20,347 bases of DNA from DATKWV01 sp035529405 (GCA_035529405.1 DATKWV010000103.1:1-20347); one strand, 5' to 3'; counted from the first letter of the stretch, positions 7,665-15,586 are shown. Program-made: numbers and translations. The notes: generated by a model not told the origin, from the sequence alone.

Positions 7665-10600
7665 CTATGCTACGGCAACGGTATCCGGGGCAGGCTCATA
7701 TTCCTCGAATCGGACGCTTATTTTTTTACTGACGCCCCTTGTCTGCATAGTGACACCATAGAGTACGTCGGCAAGGCTCATAGTTCGCTTTGCGTGGGTA
7801 ATAACAATAAACTGGGTATCCTGCTGGAACTGCCTTATGAGCAGATTGAAACGCTCGTTATTGGCCTCGTCAAGTGCGGCGTCGATTTCATCGAGAAAAC
7901 AGAACGGCGACGGTTTAGCCTTGAAGACGGCAAACAGCAGGGCAATGGCAGTCATAGCTTTTTCGCCGCCGCTGAGCAGGGATATGCTTCTTGTTTCCTT
8001 TCCGGGCGGCCTGGCGGTTATCTCTATGCCGGCGTCCAGTATGTCGTCGGAAACCTCGCTTGCGGGGGCTGCGGGGTCTTTGGCGGGGGGCGCGGTTTCA
8101 AGCGTTATGTCGGCCCTGCCGCCGCCGAACAATTTGCGGAAAATCTGCTGGAAGTGGACCCGTATCTGCTCGAAAGTTGTCTCGAATTTCTCCCTGCTGA
8201 TTTTGTTGAGACGAATTATTAACTGCTGAAGCTGCCCCCTGCTGCTGTTGAGGTCTTCAACCTGCTTGGTCAGAAACTCGCTGCGATTTTCGAGAACTTC
8301 CTGTTCGGCGATGGCGTCTATATTGACATTGCCGAGCCGTTCAATCCTGCCGCGCAATTCGGCAATTTCGGCACGGACTTTTTCCCAGTCAACCTGCTTA
8401 TGCTCGTAGCGCTGATACTCGCTGTAAAGGTCAACCTGCATCTGTTCCTGTACTCTTTCGGCCAGGGACTGCCGTTTTACCTCCAATTGCCCCAGCTCTA
8501 TTCTCAACAGGTTGATACTTTCCTCGATTTGGTCCTGCTGGGTGAGCTTTTGTCGGAGGATTTCCTCGGTACATTTTCGCTGCTGACAAAGCTGCTGCTG
8601 GTGTGACTGCAGGGTATTCCTATCCTGTTGAGTTCTGTCTTTCTCGACAAACAAATCCGAAACCGCGGTCTCGGCGCTGAGAATATCGCTTTGTGCCTGT
8701 GCCAATTGGCGGCTGGAACTGTCTATTTCGGTCTCGGCGGTGCGGCAGGCGGCGAGATTTTCGCTAACCTGGTTTTGAAGACTATCGACGGTCTGGATGA
8801 CCGCCTGGCGGTGTTCGGTGAACTGGCCTACTGCAACCTTCAAGTCGGTCAGTTTATCGGCCTGGAACTGCTGCTGGCTCTTTTGGTGGGCGTACCTGGT
8901 TTCCAGCTCTTCTATGTGTGCGCATCGCTGACTGTTGACCACCTCGAGCTCCTGCAGCCTTTGCTTGGAATTATATTCCTTCTGGACGGACTGTTCTATC
9001 TGCTCTTGGAGCAGGGTGATTTCACCCGATATCAAGGGCTGTTCCTGTGTGAGGCGGTGTATGTTCTGCTCTATGACTGTAAGAGCGGAACCTGCCTGCA
9101 TTTTTTCGGTATTGGCCTCATAGACAGCCGTGCGCAGGTCTTTGCACAATTTAACCAGGTGGGTTTTGGAAAGCTGTTTTTGGTCAATATCGGCTTCGAT
9201 TTGTGCAATTTCGGATTCCACACTGGCAATCGTGTCCTGAAGCTGTCGCAGCCTGCTCTTGCGTGAAATCAGGCCTGTTGTTTTACCCAACGGCCCAAGC
9301 CGGATACTGTCACCAGCACAGACCACCTGACCTTCGAGGGTGACAAATCCATACTCCTTACCGAACTTCGGCGCCAAATCAGCGGCACAATCAAGGGTAT
9401 CGACCAGAAGTGTCTTACCGAGCAATTTCCAGACAAGCGGTGCGTATCTGCTGTCGGACCTGACAACCTCAGCGACCCTGCCGCTGACACCATCAAATCC
9501 GGTAAAATCGCTGTTGTCGGCAAAAGGTTCTATGTTATCGGCGCAAATAAAATTCACGCGTCCGTCGAGGGCGTCGATAGTGCGGCGGTCCGCGAGCAGG
9601 CGGCTGGTACAGTTGACGACGATGCTGTCGGTTTTTCCTTCAAGGGCGGCCTCAACAGCGTTTGCGTATTTAACATCGGCCACGATGATGTCGGCGAGTA
9701 TGCCTTCGATATAATCGAACCTGTCCCAGTCAACGGAGCGCCTTTGAAGGAGGCCTTTAACGGCGTTGTTTAGCCCTTCGCGCCTGGTTTCCATATCACT
9801 GAGTATTGTCATCTCTCCGGTGAGTGCGCTGCGTGTTTCCCTGCTGTGGGTAAGGCGGCGGCTGGCCGCTGCAATCTGCAGGTCTGTTTCGTCTGTTTGG
9901 CTGCGTTTGGCCGAGAGACTTTCCTGCAGTTCGCCGAGGACTTTTTCAATGTCGGCGAGGCGTGCCTTATGCCCGGCCTTGTCGGTGAGCAGAGTCTCCA
10001 GTTCGGCCTGTGCGTTTTGGGCCCTTCCGGTGAGTCGCTGCTTCTGGGTGGATAAATTGCTGCGGTAAACGCTGATACTCTGGATTTCGTTGTGCAGTTG
10101 AGCTGTTGACCGTACTATGTCGATAATACCCGACTTCTCATCCTGGAGGTCGGCCTGCAGACTGCTGCATTCGGCGTTTATGAGCTGGATGGTTTTCTCA
10201 AGCTGCGCTGCCTGGCAGGTTTTTTCCAGCAGCTGCTTTTCACACTCTGCGAGCTCGGCCTTATATTGCGCCAAATCGCGTTGGAAAACCTTTTTTTGCG
10301 CGTTCAGTTTTTCCATCCGGACGCTGGTATCGGTTTTTCGCTGATGAATCTCATTGAACCTCGAACGCAGGAACTCGATACGCTGAAGGTGCTGGTCAAT
10401 CCTGCTTTTCACAGAGACAAGACAGTTCTCGATGCGGTTAAGGCGGGCGTCTGTTTCAAGTACCTGCTCGCCGAGTTTGGCGACCTCGGCGCTGTCGGCT
10501 GCGGCCTGGGCGGCGACAGCGGCAAATTTCTCGTTGGCTTCGTCGAGCGCCGTCTTCTTTTGCTGGACGGCGCAATTTATTTCGTTGAATTCCGCAAGGG

Positions 10601-11288
10601 AGTAATTCAACTGAACCTGCTTGAGCTGCTCGGTGTACTGGAGGTAGTTCCTGGCTTTACCGGCCTGCAGTTTAACGCTGCGAAGCCGTTTTGTGACCTC
10701 GCCCAATATATCCGCAAGGCGCAGCAGGTTCTGGTGGGTCTGTTCGAGCTTGCGAAGCGCCTGTTTTTTATGAGCCTTGTATTTACTTACGCCGGCGGCC
10801 TCTTCGAAAATCACCCTTCTATCGGTCTTCGAAGCGTTCAGGAGATGTTCGACCTGTCCCTGCTCGATAATGGAGTAAGCCCTTGTGCCCACACCGGTGT
10901 CCATAAAGAGTTCGCGGATGTCTCTTAACCGGCAGATTTTGTTGTTTATGCGGTATTCGCTTTCGCCGCTGCCGAATATTCTGCGTGATATCTGCACGTG
11001 GTCAGTTTCGACCGGCATCTGGCGGGCGGAGTTACTGATAAAAAGCTCTACTTCGGCGCTGCCGAGGGGCTTTCTGCTGGAGCTTCCGCTGAATATGACA
11101 TCGGCCATCTGGTCGCTTCGAAGGCTCTTGACGCTTTGCTCACCGAGGACCCATTTGACGGCATCTACGACGTTGCTTTTTCCGCAGCCATTAGGCCCGA
11201 CAATCGCCGTTACAGGCCATTCAAAGCTGAATTCGGTTTTGTCGGCGAAGCTTTTGAAGCCGTTAAGAACGATTTTTTCAAGTCTCAT
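7665..11288 (-). CDS. smc: Chromosome partition protein SMC
   Basis: A full-length 1207-residue SMC ATPase that organises and helps segregate the chromosome, normally with ScpA and ScpB, which are not in this window. The N-terminal head begins MRLEKIVLNGFKSFADKT, with Walker A GPNGCGKS at 31-38. A long coiled coil runs to about 520, a hinge domain spans about 520-670, and a second coiled coil returns to the C-terminal head, where LLSGGEK (about 1104-1110) is the ABC signature and FCFLDE (about 1129-1134) is Walker B, followed by an ITHAKRTM switch region. All key residues are present. The start ATG is directly preceded by a heptamer repeat and has no Shine-Dalgarno sequence. The M16 pair follows 43 nt downstream, probably in the same transcript. 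Confidence 0.98.
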   Translation of the reverse strand: MRLEKIVLNGFKSFADKTEFSFEWPVTAIVGPNGCGKSNVVDAVKWVLGEQSVKSLRSDQMADVIFSGSSSRKPLGSAEVELFISNSARQMPVETDHVQISRRIFGSGESEYRINNKICRLRDIRELFMDTGVGTRAYSIIEQGQVEHLLNASKTDRRVIFEEAAGVSKYKAHKKQALRKLEQTHQNLLRLADILGEVTKRLRSVKLQAGKARNYLQYTEQLKQVQLNYSLAEFNEINCAVQQKKTALDEANEKFAAVAAQAAADSAEVAKLGEQVLETDARLNRIENCLVSVKSRIDQHLQRIEFLRSRFNEIHQRKTDTSVRMEKLNAQKKVFQRDLAQYKAELAECEKQLLEKTCQAAQLEKTIQLINAECSSLQADLQDEKSGIIDIVRSTAQLHNEIQSISVYRSNLSTQKQRLTGRAQNAQAELETLLTDKAGHKARLADIEKVLGELQESLSAKRSQTDETDLQIAAASRRLTHSRETRSALTGEMTILSDMETRREGLNNAVKGLLQRRSVDWDRFDYIEGILADIIVADVKYANAVEAALEGKTDSIVVNCTSRLLADRRTIDALDGRVNFICADNIEPFADNSDFTGFDGVSGRVAEVVRSDSRYAPLVWKLLGKTLLVDTLDCAADLAPKFGKEYGFVTLEGQVVCAGDSIRLGPLGKTTGLISRKSRLRQLQDTIASVESEIAQIEADIDQKQLSKTHLVKLCKDLRTAVYEANTEKMQAGSALTVIEQNIHRLTQEQPLISGEITLLQEQIEQSVQKEYNSKQRLQELEVVNSQRCAHIEELETRYAHQKSQQQFQADKLTDLKVAVGQFTEHRQAVIQTVDSLQNQVSENLAACRTAETEIDSSSRQLAQAQSDILSAETAVSDLFVEKDRTQQDRNTLQSHQQQLCQQRKCTEEILRQKLTQQDQIEESINLLRIELGQLEVKRQSLAERVQEQMQVDLYSEYQRYEHKQVDWEKVRAEIAELRGRIERLGNVNIDAIAEQEVLENRSEFLTKQVEDLNSSRGQLQQLIIRLNKISREKFETTFEQIRVHFQQIFRKLFGGGRADITLETAPPAKDPAAPASEVSDDILDAGIEITARPPGKETRSISLLSGGEKAMTAIALLFAVFKAKPSPFCFLDEIDAALDEANNERFNLLIRQFQQDTQFIVITHAKRTMSLADVLYGVTMQTRGVSKKISVRFEEYEPAPDTVAVA

Positions 11289-11289
11289 A

Positions 11290-11317
11290 TTTCGTATCTC
11301 GTATTTCGTATTTTGTA
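11290..11317 (+). repeat. Heptamer tandem array (TYTYGTA)x4 abutting the smc start
   Basis: Units TTTCGTA, TCTCGTA, TTTCGTA and TTTTGTA in perfect 7-nt register, ending one base from the smc start codon (ATG at 11288-11286, minus strand). On the smc mRNA this places TACGAAA/TACGAGA repeats exactly where a ribosome binding site would be. Confidence 0.85.
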
Positions 11318-11335
11318 TCTGGTGTATGGCATCTC

Positions 11336-11363
11336 GATTTACGAGTAGCGCTTTACGATTTAT
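11336..11363 (+). repeat. Degenerate heptamer array, GATTTAC family, in the smc upstream gap
   Basis: GATTTAC, GAGTAGC, GCTTTAC and GATTTAT follow each other in 7-nt register. They belong to the GATTGAC/GATTTAC family of 875-915 and 5063-5096. Together with the array at 11290-11317 they fill most of the gap between smc and the FlgI-like gene. Confidence 0.65.
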
Positions 11364-11380
11364 TATCGGCCGAAGGTTTG

Positions 11381-13012
11381 TTATTTCTTGACAATTGGCC
11401 CGATTTTGGGCAAGGGCCCGGCGCGAAACTCCGCTGCAACGGCAGCCTTTTCACTTAACTGCATCAAAAGCTCGATGGTATCCGAGTAAGACACGTTCAA
11501 ACCCGCCCTGCCTCGGTCTGTTTGTTTCATGGGTTCCCGGCACAGTGTTCGGACAATATCGGCAAGGTCAAAGGAGCTTTTAAGCTCAATAATCACCTGC
11601 GGACGTGTGGGGTGTTTTCTTATTATGGAAACGTATTCTGTTCCCGCAGCGGCATTTATGGTTATATTACCGTCCGCGGACTGCACAAAAATACCGTCTC
11701 GGCAGTAAATTGGAGCGCCGAACAGGACTATCCTGGGCTGACTGCTTCGCGAGACATATATTCCCTTGTGCGGGGTCTGGACGATTTGCTCGATATAAAA
11801 ACTGTCGGCGATAAGGTCGCCGGAAACGGTAATATCGTCGAGTTTTCTTAATTGCTCGTATGCTGCAATCCTGATGTCGAAATCTTCATCTCGCAGGAGC
11901 CTGCGGACAATGGCAGCAGCGTCATTACGTGCGGCGCCGGCAGTAATGGCCTCGATGGCCTCAAGACGATATGCTGAATTGGTATCGAAAGCCATCTGGC
12001 GAAGGACTTTGAGGCCGTCGAAACTGCCCATATTGAGCGCGCAGCGGCCCGCGCGTAAACGGACCTCCTCGTTTGACGAATTCAGGAGTGCCGAAAGCTT
12101 GCCCAGGCAGGCATTACCTATGGCCTCCAGGACTATTTCGCTGTGGTACTTTTCCTCTGCGACGGCAAGTCTTCGCACAAAGTTATTGATTCTCGTTTGG
12201 GTAATCTGCGGGCTCTCATTAAGGTAGGTTGCCGCCGCAACGGCCACAAAGCGTTTCCTGTATCTTTGATAGCGTGCAGGCACCTCGAGTACGATTTGGC
12301 TTGCGGATACGGCTTTGGCGGTATCCCTGCCGAATTTTTCGTTCAGGCGGTTACTGACAAAACTGGCGGTTTGGTAGTCTGGCTGACGGATTGCGAGATT
12401 TACCTTGAATTCGCTGAGTACCGTGCCGCCGGCGAGGATATAGCCGGTTTTTTTGTTGGTCTGACGGCCAATTTTGTCTATGAAGACGGGTCCGGCTGCT
12501 ACAGCCAGGACCCTCATAGTGGTGCTGAGTCCGCCGGCGACTTTAAGCTCGACGCCATAAAGCCAGCCGTTTTCCAAAGATGTGGTTTGTGTTCCTGCAA
12601 GGGCGGTTACGACAATATCGAAGGTGTCGTTTTTGGAAGCCGTGGTCGGCATCATGGCCTCGACGACAACGACCGCGGTATCGTAGCTGTCGATAAAGGC
12701 GTTTATGTCCATTTTTCTGTCGGGCAGCTCCTTGAGTATGTATTGTTCCAGATAGGCGCGGATTTCGGGGGGACATTCCACCGAACCGGTGCCCGGCAGG
12801 CCGGCAACCACACCGTAGCCTTTAACCGGTATGTATTCCGGGAAAAATGCCTCTACGAGCGAACCTATCGTGGTTCCGAGGTCGGCGTCGGTTACTAATT
12901 CCTTTTGTGTTTCGGGCTTGTGCAGCGGCTTTTGACACCCGCTGGTGAGCGTAAATAGCGCTGCAATAATACCGGCCAAACATTTTTGTCTGCAACTGTC
13001 ATTGCGATACAT
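11381..13012 (-). CDS. Lipoprotein with FlgI (P-ring)-like domain and HEAT-type repeats
   Basis: A 543-residue exported protein. A basic N-terminus and hydrophobic stretch (residues 8-24) lead to LTSGC with Cys26, a slightly non-canonical lipobox. Residues ~62-285 resemble the flagellar P-ring protein FlgI: KGYGVVAGLPGTGS (64-77), VVVVEAMMPTTASKNDTFDIVV (114-135), and the AGPVF and GGTVLSEFKVNLAIRQPDYQTA (195-216) segments. Residues ~290-395 look like two or three HEAT-type helical repeats (EVRLRAGRCALNMGS, YRLEAIEAI, DIRIAAYEQLRKL). The remainder (400-543) is a beta-rich tail of unknown type. FlgI proper is ~370 residues, has a cleavable signal and no HEAT part, and no flagellar gene is nearby, so this is probably a planctomycete-type envelope protein reusing the P-ring fold. 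The exact role is unknown. Confidence 0.8.
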   Translation of the reverse strand: MYRNDSCRQKCLAGIIAALFTLTSGCQKPLHKPETQKELVTDADLGTTIGSLVEAFFPEYIPVKGYGVVAGLPGTGSVECPPEIRAYLEQYILKELPDRKMDINAFIDSYDTAVVVVEAMMPTTASKNDTFDIVVTALAGTQTTSLENGWLYGVELKVAGGLSTTMRVLAVAAGPVFIDKIGRQTNKKTGYILAGGTVLSEFKVNLAIRQPDYQTASFVSNRLNEKFGRDTAKAVSASQIVLEVPARYQRYRKRFVAVAAATYLNESPQITQTRINNFVRRLAVAEEKYHSEIVLEAIGNACLGKLSALLNSSNEEVRLRAGRCALNMGSFDGLKVLRQMAFDTNSAYRLEAIEAITAGAARNDAAAIVRRLLRDEDFDIRIAAYEQLRKLDDITVSGDLIADSFYIEQIVQTPHKGIYVSRSSQPRIVLFGAPIYCRDGIFVQSADGNITINAAAGTEYVSIIRKHPTRPQVIIELKSSFDLADIVRTLCREPMKQTDRGRAGLNVSYSDTIELLMQLSEKAAVAAEFRAGPLPKIGPIVKK

Positions 13013-13102
13013 AAAATCAACCGCTCATAAAGACATGAGAAACTTTCAAGAAAAGTTATCCTACGCCATTGGCTGGCCCTGGTCAACGGAATTTTAGCTG
13101 CG

Positions 13103-13522
13103 TTATTCACCGATAACCTGGCAGAGGACGTTTCTTGTCCTGGGTCTGGTATCGAAATCCACAAGCACGACCTGCTGCCAGGTGCCAAGGGTCATCTTCG
13201 CCTGGACAACCGGTACAGTCAAAGAGGGCCCGAGCAGCGAAGCTCGGACGTGAGAATGTCCGTTGTCGTCATGCCAGGTTTGCTCGTGTTCGTACCTGCC
13301 GTTCTGCGGGGCAATCTTTTCGAACGCAGCAGCTATATCGTAATTGACCAGGCCCGGTTCGTATTCGGTAGTAGTTACCCCTGCTGTGGAGCCTATGTTA
13401 AAAACTATCACCGCGCCCGAAACAATCCCGGACTGGGCCACAACATCAGCGACCTGTTGGGTGATGTCGATAATATCGCAGTTGCCCTTTGTCCGCACCT
13501 TAATAGTTCCGGTTTTAATCAT
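13103..13522 (-). CDS. yjbQ: YjbQ/UPF0047 family protein
   Basis: A 139-residue single-domain protein of the usual family length. It carries the hallmark segments STAGVTTTEYEPGL (45-58), HDDNGHSHVRASLLGPS (84-100; H84, H89 and H91 as probable active-site or metal ligands) and LGTWQQVVLVDFDTRPRTR (112-130). The family is annotated as secondary thiamine-phosphate synthase because E. coli YjbQ shows weak such activity; its true substrate is unsettled. The protein is cytoplasmic, with no signal. It sits between a membrane-anchored hypothetical gene (72-nt gap) and the FlgI-like lipoprotein gene (90-nt gap), all minus strand. No thiamine gene is nearby. No clear ribosome binding site precedes ATG 13522. 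Confidence 0.95.
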   Translation of the reverse strand: MIKTGTIKVRTKGNCDIIDITQQVADVVAQSGIVSGAVIVFNIGSTAGVTTTEYEPGLVNYDIAAAFEKIAPQNGRYEHEQTWHDDNGHSHVRASLLGPSLTVPVVQAKMTLGTWQQVVLVDFDTRPRTRNVLCQVIGE

Positions 13523-13594
13523 CGCGGTATGATAAACGGCTGATGCACATTGTGCAAGACAGGAGGTGTTTTTGATTGTGCCGGCGGGAACGGT

Positions 13595-14266
13595 TCAGTT
13601 CTGAGAAAACGGTATGTCTGCGTGTTCGCTGGCCTGTGCCTGCCAGGTAAAAGTCTCGAATGTTCTTTTGTCCGAAGTAATCGTAATTTCACCAGCGGCG
13701 TAGTATTCGGTATCCAGCCAGCCAGTCACGTAAATATATCCTTTGACGCTACGGACCCTGCTTGTTCGTGAGTTGGTCTCCAGTATGAGGAATGTGCCCT
13801 TCGCTATGAAGAAAAGCTTTGAGTGGTCCGGGCCCTGCTTGTCGCTGTATATCTTCGAGGAGTCGATATTGCCCCTGAACCTGCAAGCCATTACCTGGCG
13901 GTGGAGATCGGCTGTGGGTCTGTATTCGCCGCTGTAGGTACCTTCTATTCTGCCGTCGGGCGCAAGGCCGAGCATGATTTCACCACGGTCGGCGTCTGCG
14001 TGCACAGCCGGGGCGGTGAACACCAAAAGCGTGTCGATATTCGGCTGCTGCGGGACAGGAGGCTGGATTGGGCGGGCAGACCTGACCAGGCGCGATTCCT
14101 GATTCCAGGGGAGATTGGGGTCGCCGCGGTTCAAGAGGGCCGACGGGTCCAACCAGATAACGGCGCCTATGACCATTATCACCAGAAGCATCAGCAGGAG
14201 AGCATATCCGCTGAGACGGCTTTTGGCGGCACCCGGAGGCGACAAATTTTCATAATCATCTTGCAT
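13595..14266 (-). CDS. Membrane-anchored hypothetical protein
   Basis: A 223-residue protein not matched to a known family. Residues 1-18 are polar, a single hydrophobic segment at ~19-39 (YALLLMLLVIMVIGAVIWL) is a membrane anchor, a Pro-rich linker follows (PIQPPVPQQP), and residues ~75-220 are a soluble, probably extracytoplasmic domain. That domain contains EIMLGLAPDGRIEGTYSGEY and KGYIYVTGWLDTEYYAAGEITI, which read like beta strands. ATG at 14266 has no Shine-Dalgarno sequence, only a run of A. It may be the first gene of the minus-strand block toward yjbQ, as a promoter-like pair lies just upstream. Real gene likely; function unknown. Confidence 0.75.
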   Translation of the reverse strand: MQDDYENLSPPGAAKSRLSGYALLLMLLVIMVIGAVIWLDPSALLNRGDPNLPWNQESRLVRSARPIQPPVPQQPNIDTLLVFTAPAVHADADRGEIMLGLAPDGRIEGTYSGEYRPTADLHRQVMACRFRGNIDSSKIYSDKQGPDHSKLFFIAKGTFLILETNSRTSRVRSVKGYIYVTGWLDTEYYAAGEITITSDKRTFETFTWQAQASEHADIPFSQN

Positions 14267-14290
14267 TTTTTTGCGTAACTATGGTATAAT
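14261..14290 (+). promoter_or_regulatory. Extended -10 promoter for the TPR gene
   Basis: TTGCAT (14261-14266), an 18-nt spacer and a perfect TATAAT (14285-14290) with the TG of an extended -10 at 14282-14283. The -35 box overlaps the start codon of the minus-strand gene. Predicted transcription starts near 14297, giving a leader of about 230 nt before the TPR gene. Confidence 0.6.
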
Positions 14291-14307
14291 AAAGGGAAAG
14301 ACAGCCG

Positions 14308-14474
14308 TTTGACAATATAAAATCCGGCGGAACCGGGTCAAACAGGCGGCTTAAAGATGGAACCCCAGCCCGGTACTACCGGCATCATCGAAAAGCACAT
14401 TTCAGCGACTGCCTCCGGTCGGCACTTTTGAGGCCAGGCTACGCACAAGGGCGTTGTTGCGGCGTAGCGCAGTG
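14308..14474 (+). ncRNA. Structured 5' leader of the TPR gene (several hairpins)
   Basis: The leader contains nested and successive helices visible by eye. GTTTGAC (14308-14314) pairs with GTCAAAC (14337-14343), enclosing CCGG/CCGG. CCGGT-ACT-ACCGG lies near 14369-14381. GCCTC pairs with GAGGC near 14416-14435. GCTACGC (near 14438) pairs with GCGTAGC (ending near 14468), with further pairing of GCACAA-like and TTGTTGC segments inside. I recognise no known riboswitch class; a c-di-GMP-I or cobalamin aptamer was considered and does not fit. It may be a novel cis-regulatory RNA, a small RNA or a dispersed repeat. Confidence 0.35.
14314..14341 (-). promoter_or_regulatory. Candidate promoter for the minus-strand membrane protein gene
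   Basis: On the minus strand TTGACC (14336-14341), a 16-nt spacer and TATATT (14314-14319), predicting a start near 14307 and a ~40-nt leader to ATG 14266. It lies inside the plus-strand leader, so the two transcripts would overlap by about ten bases. Motif match only. Confidence 0.45.
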
Positions 14475-14519
14475 TAGAAGTAGGACAAAAACGCTTAAAT
14501 TTCATAAAACACTGAATGC

Positions 14520-14525
14520 GAGGTG
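14520..14525 (+). promoter_or_regulatory. Ribosome binding site deciding the TPR gene start
   Basis: GAGGTG complements the CACCTC of the 16S tail and lies five bases before ATG 14531. This favours that start over an in-frame ATG at 14516, which would place the site inside the coding region. Confidence 0.75.
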
Positions 14526-14530
14526 TTAAA

Positions 14531-15586
14531 ATGTTAACGATAAAAAACTTTCGCAAAGCTGTGGTGCTGGTACTTTCGGCTGCGATTTTTGCCGGTAGTG
14601 AACCAGCGGCAGGGGCACGTTCAAAGACAGGGTGGGGCAAATCGGGGTCGGCAAGGCGTTCCGGCATCAGATTCGAGGGGGGTGGCCGGCACGACCGGCC
14701 CGCAACTTTGGATGGCCGACAGCCGTCCGGCTCCGGTGCAGTGACACGCCATCGCAGCCGGTTTCAAAGCGGCCGTAAAGCAACGACCGGCGCTATGTCA
14801 ATGGCCACTGGCAGACCTGGACGCAGCAGGGGGAAATTCGAATATCGCAAGCCCGCTCCAAGCCGGCCGAGAACCACTTACCGGCCATACGTAGGCAGAT
14901 ACCATCAGAGGTATCCGAGCCGGTACCATCGACTTTATGGCCACAGGGGCGGTTTTTTCTTTTATTTCAGCCTGCCATACGCGGGGTACTACTATGACCG
15001 TTATCCTTATTACTACGGGCCGACTTACTACCAGTATTACTACGGGTACCGGGATGGTAACAGCAGATACGAATATCCGACCTCAAAGTCTTACCGGCAA
15101 GATGAAGACATTGACGCAGACAGTCAGGACAAGCAACTGGAAGCGGTGGCGGAGGCGTTCAGGCAGGGTGATTATGCGCAGGCCGTGCAGTTGGTGAAGG
15201 AAGCCCTTCAGGATGACCCTGAAAATCCTGTGCTGGCGTTTGCTTACGTACAGAGTCTTTTCGCAAATTCGCAGTACCAAGCGGCAGCAAGGGCGTTGCG
15301 GGCGGCCGTGGATAAGGTCGACGCTGACAGCGAAGGCGTATTTTATTTACTCGGCCTGTATCCGGACAAAGACACACTGCCGGAACAGATTGAGCGGTTG
15401 GCCGGTGCTGCCGATGAGCAGCCTGAGAATTCGGATTTACAATTGCTGCTGGGCTATGAGCTGCTGGGGACAGGGCAGCACGACCGGGCGCTGGAGGCGC
15501 TGAAGAAGGCCGAATATGATGCGGCCAGCCGAGACGCGGCGCACAAGCTTGCGGAGATTCTGGCAAAGGCCCGTGACAGTCGCTGA
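14531..15586 (+). CDS. Exported Arg/Gly- and Tyr-rich protein with C-terminal TPR-like repeats
   Basis: A 351-residue protein with three parts. A Sec-type signal occupies residues 1-29 (basic KNFRK, hydrophobic AVVLVLSAAIFAG, cleavage near GSEPAAGA-R). Residues 30-190 are low-complexity: first Arg/Gly/Ser-rich, then strongly Tyr-rich (about 117-190, with YYYDRYPYYYG and YYQYYYGYR) and very basic overall. Residues ~200-348 are acidic alpha-helical repeats of TPR type (AVAEAFRQGDYAQAVQLVKEAL, AFAYVQSLFANSQYQAAARALR, LLLGYELLGTGQHDRALEAL). The TPR part suggests protein binding. The Tyr/Arg stretch could bind cell wall, nucleic acid or the outer membrane surface. No specific family is recognised. 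It stands alone on the plus strand with its own promoter, a long structured leader and a bidirectional terminator downstream. Confidence 0.85.
   Translation: MLTIKNFRKAVVLVLSAAIFAGSEPAAGARSKTGWGKSGSARRSGIRFEGGGRHDRPATLDGRQPSGSGAVTRHRSRFQSGRKATTGAMSMATGRPGRSRGKFEYRKPAPSRPRTTYRPYVGRYHQRYPSRYHRLYGHRGGFFFYFSLPYAGYYYDRYPYYYGPTYYQYYYGYRDGNSRYEYPTSKSYRQDEDIDADSQDKQLEAVAEAFRQGDYAQAVQLVKEALQDDPENPVLAFAYVQSLFANSQYQAAARALRAAVDKVDADSEGVFYLLGLYPDKDTLPEQIERLAGAADEQPENSDLQLLLGYELLGTGQHDRALEALKKAEYDAASRDAAHKLAEILAKARDSR

Noticed and set aside
7533..10928. Several plus-strand open frames of 100-230 codons opposite smc
   Set aside because: They are antisense shadows of a complete, well-conserved SMC gene in a GC-rich region, without ribosome binding sites or recognisable domains.
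12143..12898. A 251-codon plus-strand frame opposite the FlgI-like gene
   Set aside because: The minus strand holds recognisable FlgI-like and HEAT-like sequence; the plus frame has none.
13023..13038. Small CTCAT/ATGAG inverted repeat between yjbQ and the FlgI-like gene as a terminator
   Set aside because: The stem is only five pairs and no T-run follows on either strand.
14308..14390. c-di-GMP-I or cobalamin riboswitch
   Set aside because: Short stretches looked suggestive, but the conserved GGCAAACC-type and B12-box segments are absent.
14338..14667. A 109-codon minus-strand frame across the leader and start of the TPR gene
   Set aside because: It overlaps a signal peptide and structured leader on the other strand, has no ribosome binding site and no family resemblance.
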